A stretch of DNA of 10,487 nt from Flavobacteriales bacterium UBA4011 (GCA_002384725.1 DGBF01000181.1:2665-13151); one strand, 5' to 3'. Counted from the first letter of the stretch, positions 1 to 6,380 are shown. Made by a program: numbers and translations. The notes: generated by a model from the sequence alone, not told the origin.

Positions 1-1385
1 AGTTGGAAGATTCCTTGAAGCGAATCAATTATGAAATTCAACAAATTCAGGATAACATCGACGTTTATACAGCCACTAAGAACATTTTATCCAATAACGG
101 TACGATGAAAAGTCAGGGAAAAGTAAACGACTCGATTCAACTTTTGAAACAAGCGATCGATTTCTACATGTCAAAAATGTTGGAACTCAACCAGAATCTG
201 ACCATTCAAAAGAAAAAACATGCCGATAAATCGGAAGTCAGAAATGAAATGAATACTCGATTGTCCAAATTGAGAAATTTCCAAAACGATGCAAAACTCA
301 ATCCTAAACCGAAAGGACCAAGTCATCGAATAACCGTAACACTTTCATCCGCTGCAGCTGCTTCGGGTAAAATGATTGTTTCTTATCTCGTAAGCGAAGC
401 AGGTTGGACACCACTTTACGACATGCGTGCAGATGTAACAAGTGGAAATATCAACATGAACTACAAGGCGCAAGTCTATCAGAATTCAGGTGAAGATTGG
501 GAGAATATCAAATTAAATATTTCCACCAACAATCCTTTCCAGAATAAAACTTTGCCGACAATGCATCCGTGGTACATCACCTACAATAACTACCAATTGC
601 AACAAAAAGAATTGGACAACAAACGCAAGAATTTGGAAATTTCTCGGAACAACAACGGCAATTACGGCAATGTCCCAAGACCAGTTACAGAAGCTATTGA
701 AGACGCTGTTTACACAAACAATTCAGGAGTTGCATACAATGCTAAAACAACAGCAGATTTCACAACTGTCGTGGATCATATGATTTCAGCTGAATTTCAA
801 ATTGACTTGCCGTACGATATCAAAAGCAACAATGAACAACACATGGTTTTGATTAAAAACATGAATATTCCTGCTCAATATCGCTATTACACTATTCCAA
901 AATTGGATCAACAGGCGTATTTAATTGCTGAATTGACAAATCTTTCCGAATTACAATTGGTTCCAGCTCAAGCCAATATCTTCTTCGATGATAGTTATAT
1001 TGGAGAAACATACTTGAATCCTTCGCAATTGGACGACACGGTGAACTTCAGTTTAGGAAAAGATCCAAACATTATCGTTCGTCGTACTTTGATGAAAGAC
1101 GAATGCAAGGAAAGAATTGTTGGCAACAACAAGGAACAAACGAAAGCCTACAATATTGAAATCAGAAATTTGAAATCGGCACCAGTAGAAATTATCGTTT
1201 TGGATCAAATTCCAATCACGACGAATCCTGAAATAGAGATTACAGTATTGGACAAAGACAGAGCAATACACACCGAAAAAACAGGTAATCTCGAATGGAA
1301 GTTAAAAATCAAACCGAAAGAAAAAGAAAATATCAATTTCCGATACCGCGTGAAACACAACAAGGATATGAAGATTTTCTTATAG
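1..1385 (+). CDS. DUF4139 / MuiA-family protein, 3' part only
   Basis: The reading frame is open from the left edge, so the true start and the expected N-terminal DUF4140 region lie outside the window; the TTG at position 3 is not taken as a start. About 461 codons are visible. Roughly the first 100 residues are charged and rich in Lys, Gln and Asn, and look like an alpha-helical coiled coil. The DUF4139 domain follows, with the hallmark stretch VSYLVSEAGWTPLYDMRAD, then KAQVYQNSGEDW, and C-terminal beta-rich segments such as YYTIPKLDQQAYLIAEL and FFDDSYIGETYLNP. The family is annotated as mucoidy inhibitor MuiA-like, but its biochemical role is not established. Homologues in Bacteroidota are usually secreted or envelope proteins; the signal peptide would be upstream of the window. 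No truncation is seen at the C-terminus, and a strong terminator starts 18 nt after the stop codon. Family assignment is confident; function is unknown. Confidence 0.88.
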   Translation, partial: LEDSLKRINYEIQQIQDNIDVYTATKNILSNNGTMKSQGKVNDSIQLLKQAIDFYMSKMLELNQNLTIQKKKHADKSEVRNEMNTRLSKLRNFQNDAKLNPKPKGPSHRITVTLSSAAAASGKMIVSYLVSEAGWTPLYDMRADVTSGNINMNYKAQVYQNSGEDWENIKLNISTNNPFQNKTLPTMHPWYITYNNYQLQQKELDNKRKNLEISRNNNGNYGNVPRPVTEAIEDAVYTNNSGVAYNAKTTADFTTVVDHMISAEFQIDLPYDIKSNNEQHMVLIKNMNIPAQYRYYTIPKLDQQAYLIAELTNLSELQLVPAQANIFFDDSYIGETYLNPSQLDDTVNFSLGKDPNIIVRRTLMKDECKERIVGNNKEQTKAYNIEIRNLKSAPVEIIVLDQIPITTNPEIEITVLDKDRAIHTEKTGNLEWKLKIKPKEKENINFRYRVKHNKDMKIFL

Positions 1386-1403
1386 TTATATGGAAAAAAG
1401 AGG

Positions 1404-1440
1404 AAACGGTCAGAGGCAATAGCTTTTGACCGTTTTTGTT
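1404..1440 (+). terminator. Intrinsic terminator after the DUF4139 gene
   Basis: AAACGGTCA (1404-1412) pairs perfectly with TGACCGTTT (1427-1435). The stem can be extended inward by G-U and A-U pairs to a CAATAG loop (1417-1422), giving about 13 pairs. The right arm runs straight into a T-rich tail. It separates the DUF4139 gene from the CIA30 gene. Confidence 0.85.
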
Positions 1441-1508
1441 TGTTTTGAGTAAAAACTGAACAATCGAAAACTAAAAGCTCACAGAACTGTTATAATTTCC
1501 TAATCTTT

Positions 1509-2048
1509 ATGTGTATGACGTTTTTCCTTTCAATAATCTTTCTCTTTATGTCGACCGACAACATAACAATTTTTGATTTTAACGAAAATTCATCCCTCAC
1601 AAAATGGCGAATTGTTAATGATAGTGTGATGGGCGGCATATCGACCAGTTCAATAAAAATAAACGAACAAGGCAATGGTGTTTTCTCTGGTTCTGTCTCA
1701 ACAAAAAATAACGGCGGTTTTGCTTCTGTTCAATATAGTTTTGAGAAAATAAAAACCAAAGTTAGCGACGTGGTGCAGATTCGACTTAAGGGAGATGGGA
1801 AAAACTATCAGTTTAGAGTCAAGGCGAATAAGAATCAAAAGTATTCCTACATCACAACATTTTCTACCTCAGGCGAATGGCAAACGATTCAAATTGAACT
1901 TAGCGAACTATATCCTTCTTTTAGGGGCAGAAAATTAGATCTGCCAAATTTTAAACATTCGACTTTGGAAGAAATCACCTTTTTAATTGCCAATAAAAAT
2001 AATGAATCATTCGAACTGCAGTTAGATAAAGTGGAATTGGTCCAATAG
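1509..2048 (+). CDS. CIA30 family protein (NDUFAF1-like beta-sandwich)
   Basis: This 179-residue protein shows the signature of the CIA30 family, named after the mitochondrial complex I assembly factor NDUFAF1: WRIVNDSVMGGIS (residues 33-45), FSGSVSTKNNGGFAS (59-73), RLKGDGKNYQFRV (92-104), LYPSFRGRKL (134-143) and a closing strand ending QLDKVEL. Bacterial members are small, single-domain, carbohydrate-binding-module-like jelly-roll proteins of uncertain role, and carriage of the fold does not imply a complex I function here. Residues 1-16 are strongly hydrophobic (MCMTFFLSIIFLFMST), so export is possible, but there is no basic n-region and no clear lipobox. A second ATG lies two codons in (1515), and the exact start is uncertain because no Shine-Dalgarno site is present. 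It sits alone between a terminator and the ispH promoter, so it is probably monocistronic. Confidence 0.85.
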   Translation: MCMTFFLSIIFLFMSTDNITIFDFNENSSLTKWRIVNDSVMGGISTSSIKINEQGNGVFSGSVSTKNNGGFASVQYSFEKIKTKVSDVVQIRLKGDGKNYQFRVKANKNQKYSYITTFSTSGEWQTIQIELSELYPSFRGRKLDLPNFKHSTLEEITFLIANKNNESFELQLDKVELVQ

Positions 2049-2168
2049 ATGGCGACTTCAACATTTGTCGTAAAATTTGAGGCAATATAAACGCAAAGCT
2101 GGAAAAACTAGTTGATTTTTAATTCGCCGAGTCTTCTAACGATACTTATAAATTCAAACAAAAATCAG

Positions 2169-2176
2169 TAACTTTG
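2169..2176 (+). promoter_or_regulatory. Candidate -7 promoter box for ispH
   Basis: TAACTTTG matches the Bacteroidota -7 consensus TAnnTTTG exactly and lies 17 nt upstream of the ispH ATG. The position 19 nt further upstream reads TTAT rather than TTTG, so only the -7 half is well matched. It implies a short leader of roughly ten nucleotides. Confidence 0.6.
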
Positions 2177-2193
2177 TAGTACCATAATCAAGC

Positions 2194-3414
2194 ATGAAAA
2201 TATTCGAAATCCCCAGCTTTTACCGTTCGCCTATTATATCTGCCGTTAAGAACAAACGCAAACTGGACGACCCAAGAAAAAAGGACTTCTCTCCTGCCCT
2301 TTTGGATTTCGGAACCGTTCAATTTTGGATTCCTCGTCATTTTGGTTTCTGTTATGGAGTTGAAAATGCAATCGAAATTTCCTATAAAGCCATCGCTGAA
2401 AATCCGGGGAAGCGTATTTATTTGTTGAGCCAAATAATTCACAATCCAGGTGTAAATGAAGATTTACAAAGTCACGGATTAGAGTTCATACAAGACACTT
2501 TGGGCAAACAATTGATTCCTTGGAGTGAGATTAAGGCAGAAGACATAGTCATCATTCCAGCCTTTGGTACCTCAGTAGAAATTGAAGCTAAACTGAATGA
2601 AATTGGTGTTCAAACCAATGCGTATAATACAACTTGTCCTTTTGTGGAAAAAGTATGGAATCGTGCCGCTAAATTGGGAGAAAGTGACCATACAATAATC
2701 ATTCACGGCAAATATAGCCACGAAGAAACTCGTGCTACCTTCTCACACAGTCAACAAAATGCACCAAGTTTGGTCATCAAAGATATTATCGAAGCTGAGA
2801 AACTTTCTAATTTCATTCTTGGGAAGGCGTCATTAGAACAATTCAATCAAGATTTCGAAGGCAAATATTCTGAGAATTTTAATCCAGAGAAAGACTTAGA
2901 AAAAATTGGAGTTGTGAACCAAACCACGATGTTGGCCAAAGAAACGCAAGAAATTACCGATTATCTGCGTCAAACGATGATCGATAAATATGGCGAAGGA
3001 AATGTTAAGGATCATATAGCCGATACGCGTGATACGCTTTGCTATGCAACAAATGACAACCAGAGTTCGACCATGGGGTTACTCGACATAAAGGCAGATA
3101 TTGCCCTGGTTGTTGGAGGATATAACAGTTCGAATACGACACATTTGGTTGAGTTATTGCACCAGAAATTCACTACTTACTTCATCAATGACGAAACAAA
3201 ATTACACGCCAAAGAAGAGTGGTCGAGTTTCGATATTCACCGAAAAATGGAAGAGAAAGTGAAGGTGAATCTCAATAATGAACCCTTGCGAATTATCATT
3301 AGTTCTGGTGCGTCCTGTCCTGACGCGACTGTTGATCGAGTCATTCAGCGGATTTTGGAGCTAACGGAGAATGATTTTCCAATAGAGCAAGCGATAGCTA
3401 ACATGGAGATTTAA
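2194..3414 (+). CDS. ispH: 4-hydroxy-3-methylbut-2-enyl diphosphate reductase, long (plant/cyanobacterial) form
   Basis: IspH catalyses the last step of the MEP pathway, reducing HMBPP to IPP and DMAPP with a [4Fe-4S] cluster. The three expected cluster cysteines are visible: C53 (FGFCYGVENA), C148 (NTTCPFVEKVW) and C283 (DTLCYAT). Substrate and acid-base residues also align: H83 (HNPGVNEDL), H176 and E178 (HGKYSHEET), the NSSN motif (311-314), and S374 in SGASCPD. At 406 residues it is about 90 longer than E. coli IspH (316). The HGKYSHEET motif and an insertion around residues 185-240 match the long form known from cyanobacteria and plant plastids, which is also found in some Bacteroidota. 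C375 is an additional cysteine next to the active-site loop. The start at 2194 fits the promoter box just upstream; the N-terminal 40 residues precede the conserved core, as in other long forms. Confidence 0.95.
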   Translation: MKIFEIPSFYRSPIISAVKNKRKLDDPRKKDFSPALLDFGTVQFWIPRHFGFCYGVENAIEISYKAIAENPGKRIYLLSQIIHNPGVNEDLQSHGLEFIQDTLGKQLIPWSEIKAEDIVIIPAFGTSVEIEAKLNEIGVQTNAYNTTCPFVEKVWNRAAKLGESDHTIIIHGKYSHEETRATFSHSQQNAPSLVIKDIIEAEKLSNFILGKASLEQFNQDFEGKYSENFNPEKDLEKIGVVNQTTMLAKETQEITDYLRQTMIDKYGEGNVKDHIADTRDTLCYATNDNQSSTMGLLDIKADIALVVGGYNSSNTTHLVELLHQKFTTYFINDETKLHAKEEWSSFDIHRKMEEKVKVNLNNEPLRIIISSGASCPDATVDRVIQRILELTENDFPIEQAIANMEI

Positions 3415-3440
3415 TGCATCTTTCTTGATTTCGTAAACAA

Positions 3441-3471
3441 TTGATTAACTGAATTTTAAAACAGTTATCAA
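3441..3471 (+). other. Hairpin downstream of ispH
   Basis: TTGATTAACTG (3441-3451) is the inverse of CAGTTATCAA (3462-3471) apart from one bulged T, giving a ten-pair stem around a ten-base A/T loop. It begins 26 nt after the ispH stop. There is no T-run directly after it, so it is at best a non-canonical terminator or an mRNA 3'-end stabiliser. The rest of the 3415-3588 gap is AT-rich with no supported gene. Confidence 0.4.
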
Positions 3472-3568
3472 CAGCGTTTCATCTAAACATTTAAATTTTT
3501 ATTGGGTGATTTTTTATAACTCAAAATTTTACCTCCCCAATTCACCTAAATCAACCCCATTTTTTTCT

Positions 3569-3576
3569 TACCTTCG
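3569..3576 (+). promoter_or_regulatory. Weak candidate -7 box for the HD/adenosyltransferase operon
   Basis: TACCTTCG is one mismatch from TAnnTTTG and lies 12 nt upstream of the HD-protein ATG. No TTTG is found at the right spacing upstream, and the implied leader would be very short or absent. It is listed because an operon promoter is expected in this gap. Confidence 0.3.
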
Positions 3577-3588
3577 ATTTATCAGCGC

Positions 3589-4215
3589 ATGGATATTTCA
3601 ACCCACATACTTCAACATCCATTTCAATTCAACGAAATGCGTGAGAATGTGCTCCTAAAACTTTCAACTCAACTTTCCGATACCCTAAAATACCACAGTT
3701 GCGAGCACACCATTAACGTGGAACGAATCGCTGAAGAGATTGCACATCAAGAAAAACTAAAAACCCAAGAGGTAGATCTCATTCGAACGGCAGCACTTTA
3801 TCATGACCTAGGATTCATTCACCAACATGAACACAACGAACTATTGGCGATAAAAATGGCAGAAACAGAATTGCCCGCTTACGATTATTCAGAGGAGCAA
3901 ATTCAACTTGTTTGTGAAATGATACATTCGACCAAAGCTGGATTTGACGTGCAAAACATCTACGATAAAATCATCTCAGATGCAGATCACGACTATTTTG
4001 GACGACCCGATTATTTTGAAATTGCCGAAAGATTGAGAATAGAATATTCATTCTATGGTCGTGATTTTTCAGAATTAGAGTGGCTCGATTTCCAATTGAA
4101 CTATTTGGATCTAAATCATGTTTATTGGACAGATTGGTCGAAAGCCAATCGAACGGAAACCAAAAAAAACAATATTGCTGAGTTAAAGCGAAAAAAAAAG
4201 GAAATTCAACTATGA
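3589..4215 (+). CDS. HD-domain phosphohydrolase-like protein
   Basis: The 208-residue protein has the metal-binding pattern of the HD superfamily: H40 (YHSCEHT), H72-D73 (AALYHDLGF) and D131 (IISDADHDYFG), with supporting histidines at 78-82 and H113 (MIHSTKAGF). HD proteins hydrolyse phosphate esters, often of nucleotides or cyclic nucleotides, using one or two metal ions; the substrate here cannot be read from the sequence. There is no signal peptide or membrane segment, so it is expected to be cytoplasmic. The last 20 or so residues are strongly basic (KKNN, KRKKK). The stop codon overlaps the start of the cobalamin adenosyltransferase gene (ATGA), so the two are co-transcribed and probably translationally coupled. 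Two long A-runs lie near its 3' end (8 A at 4162-4169, 9 A at 4191-4199). Superfamily assignment is confident; specific function is unknown. Confidence 0.85.
   Translation: MDISTHILQHPFQFNEMRENVLLKLSTQLSDTLKYHSCEHTINVERIAEEIAHQEKLKTQEVDLIRTAALYHDLGFIHQHEHNELLAIKMAETELPAYDYSEEQIQLVCEMIHSTKAGFDVQNIYDKIISDADHDYFGRPDYFEIAERLRIEYSFYGRDFSELEWLDFQLNYLDLNHVYWTDWSKANRTETKKNNIAELKRKKKEIQL
4194..4202 (+). promoter_or_regulatory. Slippery heptamer and Shine-Dalgarno-like site before the adenosyltransferase start
   Basis: In the HD reading frame the nine-A run ends as A-AAA-AAG (4194-4200), the same heptamer used for -1 frameshifting in E. coli dnaX. A -1 slip would enter the adenosyltransferase frame, which has no stop codon between here and its ATG at 4212. 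The run also ends in AAGGA (4198-4202), 9 nt before that ATG, an unusually good Shine-Dalgarno-like site for this window. No stimulatory downstream hairpin is evident. Simple translational coupling is the more likely role; frameshifting is a hypothesis. Confidence 0.4.
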
Positions 4216-4760
4216 AAATTTATACAAAAAAAGGCGACAAAGGTCAAACCTCACTTATAGGCGGAACGCGAGTTCCCAAATCTTCCATACGAATCGAATC
4301 CTACGGCACAGTCGATGAACTCAACTCCTATTTGGGATTAGTGCGTGATCAAGAAATTGACAAAGAATATATCCGTCAGATTCTCGAAATCCAAGATCGT
4401 TTGTTCACCATTGGTTCTCATTTGGCCAGCGATCCTGAAAAAGCGAAAATGAAGATTCCAGGCTTGTTTGATCAAGACATCATCAACCTTGAACATTGGA
4501 TGGACGAAATGGACAAAGAACTGCCCGAAATGCGTTCGTTTGTATTGCCCGGTGGACACACAACCGTTTCGCACACCCACGTTGCACGATGCATTTGCCG
4601 ACGAGCAGAACGAATCATAGTCGATTTAGGAAGTCACGACCACGTCGAAGAAATTGTACCTCAATACATGAATCGTTTGAGCGACTATTTGTTCGTTTTA
4701 AGCCGGAAATTGACCCAAGATTTGGGGGTGGAAGAAAGTCCTTGGACACCTAGAATGTGA
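4212..4760 (+). CDS. PduO-type cob(I)alamin adenosyltransferase
   Basis: This 182-residue protein transfers the adenosyl group of ATP to cob(I)alamin, giving adenosylcobalamin, the cofactor of enzymes such as methylmalonyl-CoA mutase. The PduO/MMAB-type hallmarks are all present: the N-terminal ATP-binding segment TKKGDKGQTSLIGG (residues 5-18), YGTVDELNSYLG (31-42), FVLPGG (110-115), and the active-site helix ARCICRRAER (125-134) with R126, R130 and E133, followed by YMNRLSDYLFVLSR (152-165). Length is normal for a compact bacterial member, and the protein should be a cytoplasmic trimer. The ATG overlaps the HD-protein stop. No other cobalamin genes are visible in the window, so it may serve salvage or recycling rather than a local biosynthesis cluster. 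No terminator of canonical form follows. Confidence 0.95.
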   Translation: MKIYTKKGDKGQTSLIGGTRVPKSSIRIESYGTVDELNSYLGLVRDQEIDKEYIRQILEIQDRLFTIGSHLASDPEKAKMKIPGLFDQDIINLEHWMDEMDKELPEMRSFVLPGGHTTVSHTHVARCICRRAERIIVDLGSHDHVEEIVPQYMNRLSDYLFVLSRKLTQDLGVEESPWTPRM

Positions 4761-4815
4761 ATCATTTTTACTTCCCAAAAAACTGTAAGGTATTGTAAAT
4801 TAAAGTAAACATCCT

Positions 4816-4833
4816 GTTTTGCGAAACCAAAAC
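4816..4833 (+). other. Small hairpin in the 4761-4862 gap
   Basis: GTTTTG (4816-4821) and CAAAAC (4828-4833) flank a six-base loop. It is short and has no T-run, so it is not a convincing terminator. A loosely promoter-like TATTTTAG (4837-4844) follows, 18 nt before the start of the broken secreted gene. Confidence 0.25.
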
Positions 4834-4862
4834 AAGTATTTTAGAAATCTTAAAACTAAAAT

Positions 4863-5181
4863 ATGACCAGATTATTACTGTACTTTGCTCTTCTATTATT
4901 CGTTTTTAATCCCTTCGGTCAAAGTCCGAATAATATAACTGGACGGGTTGTTGGAACGGACTTATTCCAATCCCAAATATATTGGTTTCGTTGGTGTACA
5001 ATGAATATCAGAAGGTACACAATATCGTTTTACAGATGCAGCCGGTAAATTAACTTTTATAAATCCATCCAACGACAGTGTGTTTGTTGCTATAAACGAA
5101 ATGGATTACAAACTGCACAAAAGCGAGGTTTTCTGCCTTCCTGAAAATGCGGGTTATGCAATTGGTGATATTATTCTGTAA
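4863..5181 (+). pseudogene. Frameshifted secreted carboxypeptidase-regulatory-like protein
   Basis: The ATG at 4863 opens with a clear signal peptide (MTRLLLYFALLLFVFNPFGQ) followed by ITGRVVGTDL, the usual start of a carboxypeptidase regulatory-like beta-sandwich in Bacteroidota. The frame then runs into nonsense and stops at 5046-5048. The expected continuation is in another frame from about 4964 (IPIPNILVSLVYNEY) and then in the third frame from 5011 (EGTQYRFTDAAGKLTF, DSVFVAINEMDYKLHKSEV), ending at TAA 5179-5181 after AIGDIIL. Two single-base losses, near 4962 and near 5008-5010, restore one 106-residue protein. Signal peptide, fold start and natural C-terminus are all present, which favours a recently broken gene or a sequencing/assembly error over a real 61-residue protein. 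Function of the intact form is unknown; the domain is usually found in cell-surface or secreted proteins. Confidence 0.7.
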
Positions 5182-5197
5182 ACTTTACTGCTCAAAA

Positions 5198-5228
5198 TTT
5201 GGAAGTTTTGAAAATAAGGTTACTTTTG
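5198..5228 (+). promoter_or_regulatory. Bacteroidota-type promoter for the DUF2795 gene
   Basis: TTTG (5198-5201), exactly 19 nt of spacer, then TACTTTTG (5221-5228) matches the -33/-7 consensus TTTG-N19-TAnnTTTG with no mismatch. Transcription should begin a few bases downstream, leaving a leader of about 25 nt before the ATG at 5261. This is the best promoter in the window. Confidence 0.75.
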
Positions 5229-5260
5229 CCGAAAATTAAACAATAAAAACACAATTAGAA

Positions 5261-5482
5261 ATGTATTGGACACTCGAACTTGCCTCATATTTAGAAGACG
5301 CCCCATGGCCAGCATCAAAGGATGAGTTAATCGACTTCGCAATCCGAGCAGGAGCGCCACTTGAGGTGGTTGAAAACTTACAAGATTTGGAAGATGAAGG
5401 TGACGTATACGAAAGTATCGAAGATATCTGGCCTGACTATCCATCGCGCGAAGATTTCTTATTCAACGAAGACGAATATTAA
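5261..5482 (+). CDS. DUF2795 family small acidic protein
   Basis: The 73-residue product, starting MYWTLELASYLEDAPWP, is recognisable as the Bacteroidota type of the DUF2795 family, with KDELIDFAIRAGAPLEVVENL (residues 20-40) as the helical core and an acidic tail ending NEDEY. It has 22 Asp/Glu and only 3 Lys/Arg, so it is strongly negatively charged. There is no signal peptide or membrane segment, so it is cytoplasmic. Function is unknown. It is a self-contained transcription unit with a consensus promoter upstream and a strong terminator beginning 20 nt after its stop, which together with its strong conservation suggests a well-expressed housekeeping protein. From memory, homologues often sit near the cobalamin adenosyltransferase gene and an ABC transporter in this phylum, as here; that was not checked. 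Confidence 0.85.
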   Translation: MYWTLELASYLEDAPWPASKDELIDFAIRAGAPLEVVENLQDLEDEGDVYESIEDIWPDYPSREDFLFNEDEY

Positions 5483-5501
5483 TTAAGATAAATAAGTCTG
5501 T

Positions 5502-5533
5502 AATCCTGTTTCAAACGAGACAGGATTTTTTTT
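5502..5533 (+). terminator. Intrinsic terminator after the DUF2795 gene
   Basis: AATCCTGTTTC (5502-5512) pairs with GAGACAGGATT (5517-5527) with a single G-U pair around an AAAC loop, an 11-pair stem. It is followed by a run of T that continues to 5533 (8 T in total, counting the last stem bases). Confidence 0.92.
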
Positions 5534-5554
5534 GTCTCAAAATAATGGTGAACT

Positions 5555-5712
5555 GAACGCAGATTAAACGGATTTACACAGATCTTCTTTTGATTTTGAA
5601 TTTATTCCACCTTAGTGCGAGAAGTAAACTTAGACGTTCTGTTATTTAACAGGCAATCCTGTTCTTCTAATAAATCTGTAAAAATCAAGCGAAATCCGCG
5701 TCATCAGCGTTC
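5555..5712. repeat. Degenerate inverted repeat with nested hairpins, non-coding
   Basis: This element fills most of the 306-bp gap between the DUF2795 gene and acpH. The left arm (5555-5583) begins GAACGCAGAT, then CGGATTT and ACAGAT. The right arm (5674-5712) read on the other strand begins GAACGCTGAT, then CGGATTT, a short insertion, and ACAGAT. Inside, ATTTATT (5600-5606) mirrors AATAAAT (5669-5675), AGAAG (5620-5624) mirrors CTTCT (5664-5668), and CTGTTATTTAACAG (5639-5652) is a perfect hairpin. No coding frame is supported. The words resemble interspersed intergenic repeats I recognise from Bacteroidota genomes, so a MITE- or REP-like element is plausible. No target-site duplication or transposase is seen. 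The gap remainder (5713-5788) shows nothing beyond a weak TATATTTA (5777-5784) close to the acpH start. Confidence 0.6.
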
Positions 5713-5788
5713 CGTCACTTCACCAACTAAACCAAACGGATCCCTACTTAAATTCGTATAATTCATCTCTTCCCACTATATTTAGCTG

Positions 5789-6376
5789 ATGAATTTCCTC
5801 GGACACCTCCTTTTCTCTCGAAACGATAAAGAACTTATGCTCGCCAATCTCTTTGGTGATTTCGTTCGAGGGAAGGATTTGTCTTATTTAAGACAAAAAA
5901 CGCAACAAGGTGTGTTTCTGCACCGAAGCATTGACTCGTACATCGATAATCATCCTGCGGTTCATGAACTACTCCAAATTCTATACAAACCTTTACCCAA
6001 GATTGCTGGTGTCGCTATCGATTTATATTTCGATCATCTCCTGGCGGAAAGATGGAAAGATTTCCACGAACAAGATTTAGCCGATTTCACGCAAAGTTTC
6101 TATGACTGTGTGGACCTCTCTCACAACGAATACACTGATCATTTTCGATTGGTAATTACCAAAATGGGAGAAAAAAACTGGCTGTACCAATATCAATTTG
6201 AAAACGGATTGTACAAAGCGTGTCAAGGTGTATCCCGTAGAATTTCCTTCGAAAATCAACTGGTGAATGGTCTTGATGTATTCCATGAGTTCAGACCAGA
6301 GATAGAAAAAGCATTCGATTTATACATGAAAGACGCACATGTTTATTTGAACAATCTCGTCCTTCTCCCCAAGTAA
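5789..6376 (+). CDS. acpH: Acyl carrier protein phosphodiesterase (DUF479 family)
   Basis: AcpH removes the 4'-phosphopantetheine arm from holo-ACP, giving apo-ACP, and so acts in turnover of the ACP prosthetic group in the cytoplasm. The 195-residue protein matches E. coli AcpH (193 aa) in length and motif order: MNFLGHL at the very N-terminus, NLFGDFVRG (residues 20-28), FLHRSIDSYIDNHP (43-56), and FDHLLAERW (81-89). The His and Asp residues at H6, D24, H45, D49, D53 and D82-H83 are the expected metal-binding/HD-like catalytic set. The start is fixed by the conserved MNFL motif. The gene is flanked by non-coding DNA on both sides and appears to be transcribed alone. Some members of the family are involved in other phosphodiester hydrolysis, so the ACP substrate is inferred from family identity. 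Confidence 0.9.
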   Translation: MNFLGHLLFSRNDKELMLANLFGDFVRGKDLSYLRQKTQQGVFLHRSIDSYIDNHPAVHELLQILYKPLPKIAGVAIDLYFDHLLAERWKDFHEQDLADFTQSFYDCVDLSHNEYTDHFRLVITKMGEKNWLYQYQFENGLYKACQGVSRRISFENQLVNGLDVFHEFRPEIEKAFDLYMKDAHVYLNNLVLLPK

Positions 6377-6380
6377 TCTC

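Noticed and set aside
2049..2193. Possible small gene or riboswitch between the CIA30 gene and ispH
   Set aside because: There is no open frame of useful length, only four-base pairing such as CGAC/GTCG, and no known riboswitch motif; the ispH promoter box is all that is supported.
2188..2442. 84-codon - strand ORF over the 5' end of ispH
   Set aside because: It overlaps the conserved cysteine motif region of IspH on the opposite strand and has no supporting features.
4496..4753. 85-codon + strand ORF inside the cobalamin adenosyltransferase gene, Arg-rich product
   Set aside because: It lies wholly within a confidently identified gene in another frame; the high Arg, His and Cys content is typical of an out-of-frame shadow.
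4863..5048. 61-residue secreted protein as an intact small gene
   Set aside because: The signal peptide is real, but the sequence after ITGRVVGTDL becomes nonsense while the domain continues in other frames to 5181, so a broken gene is the better reading.
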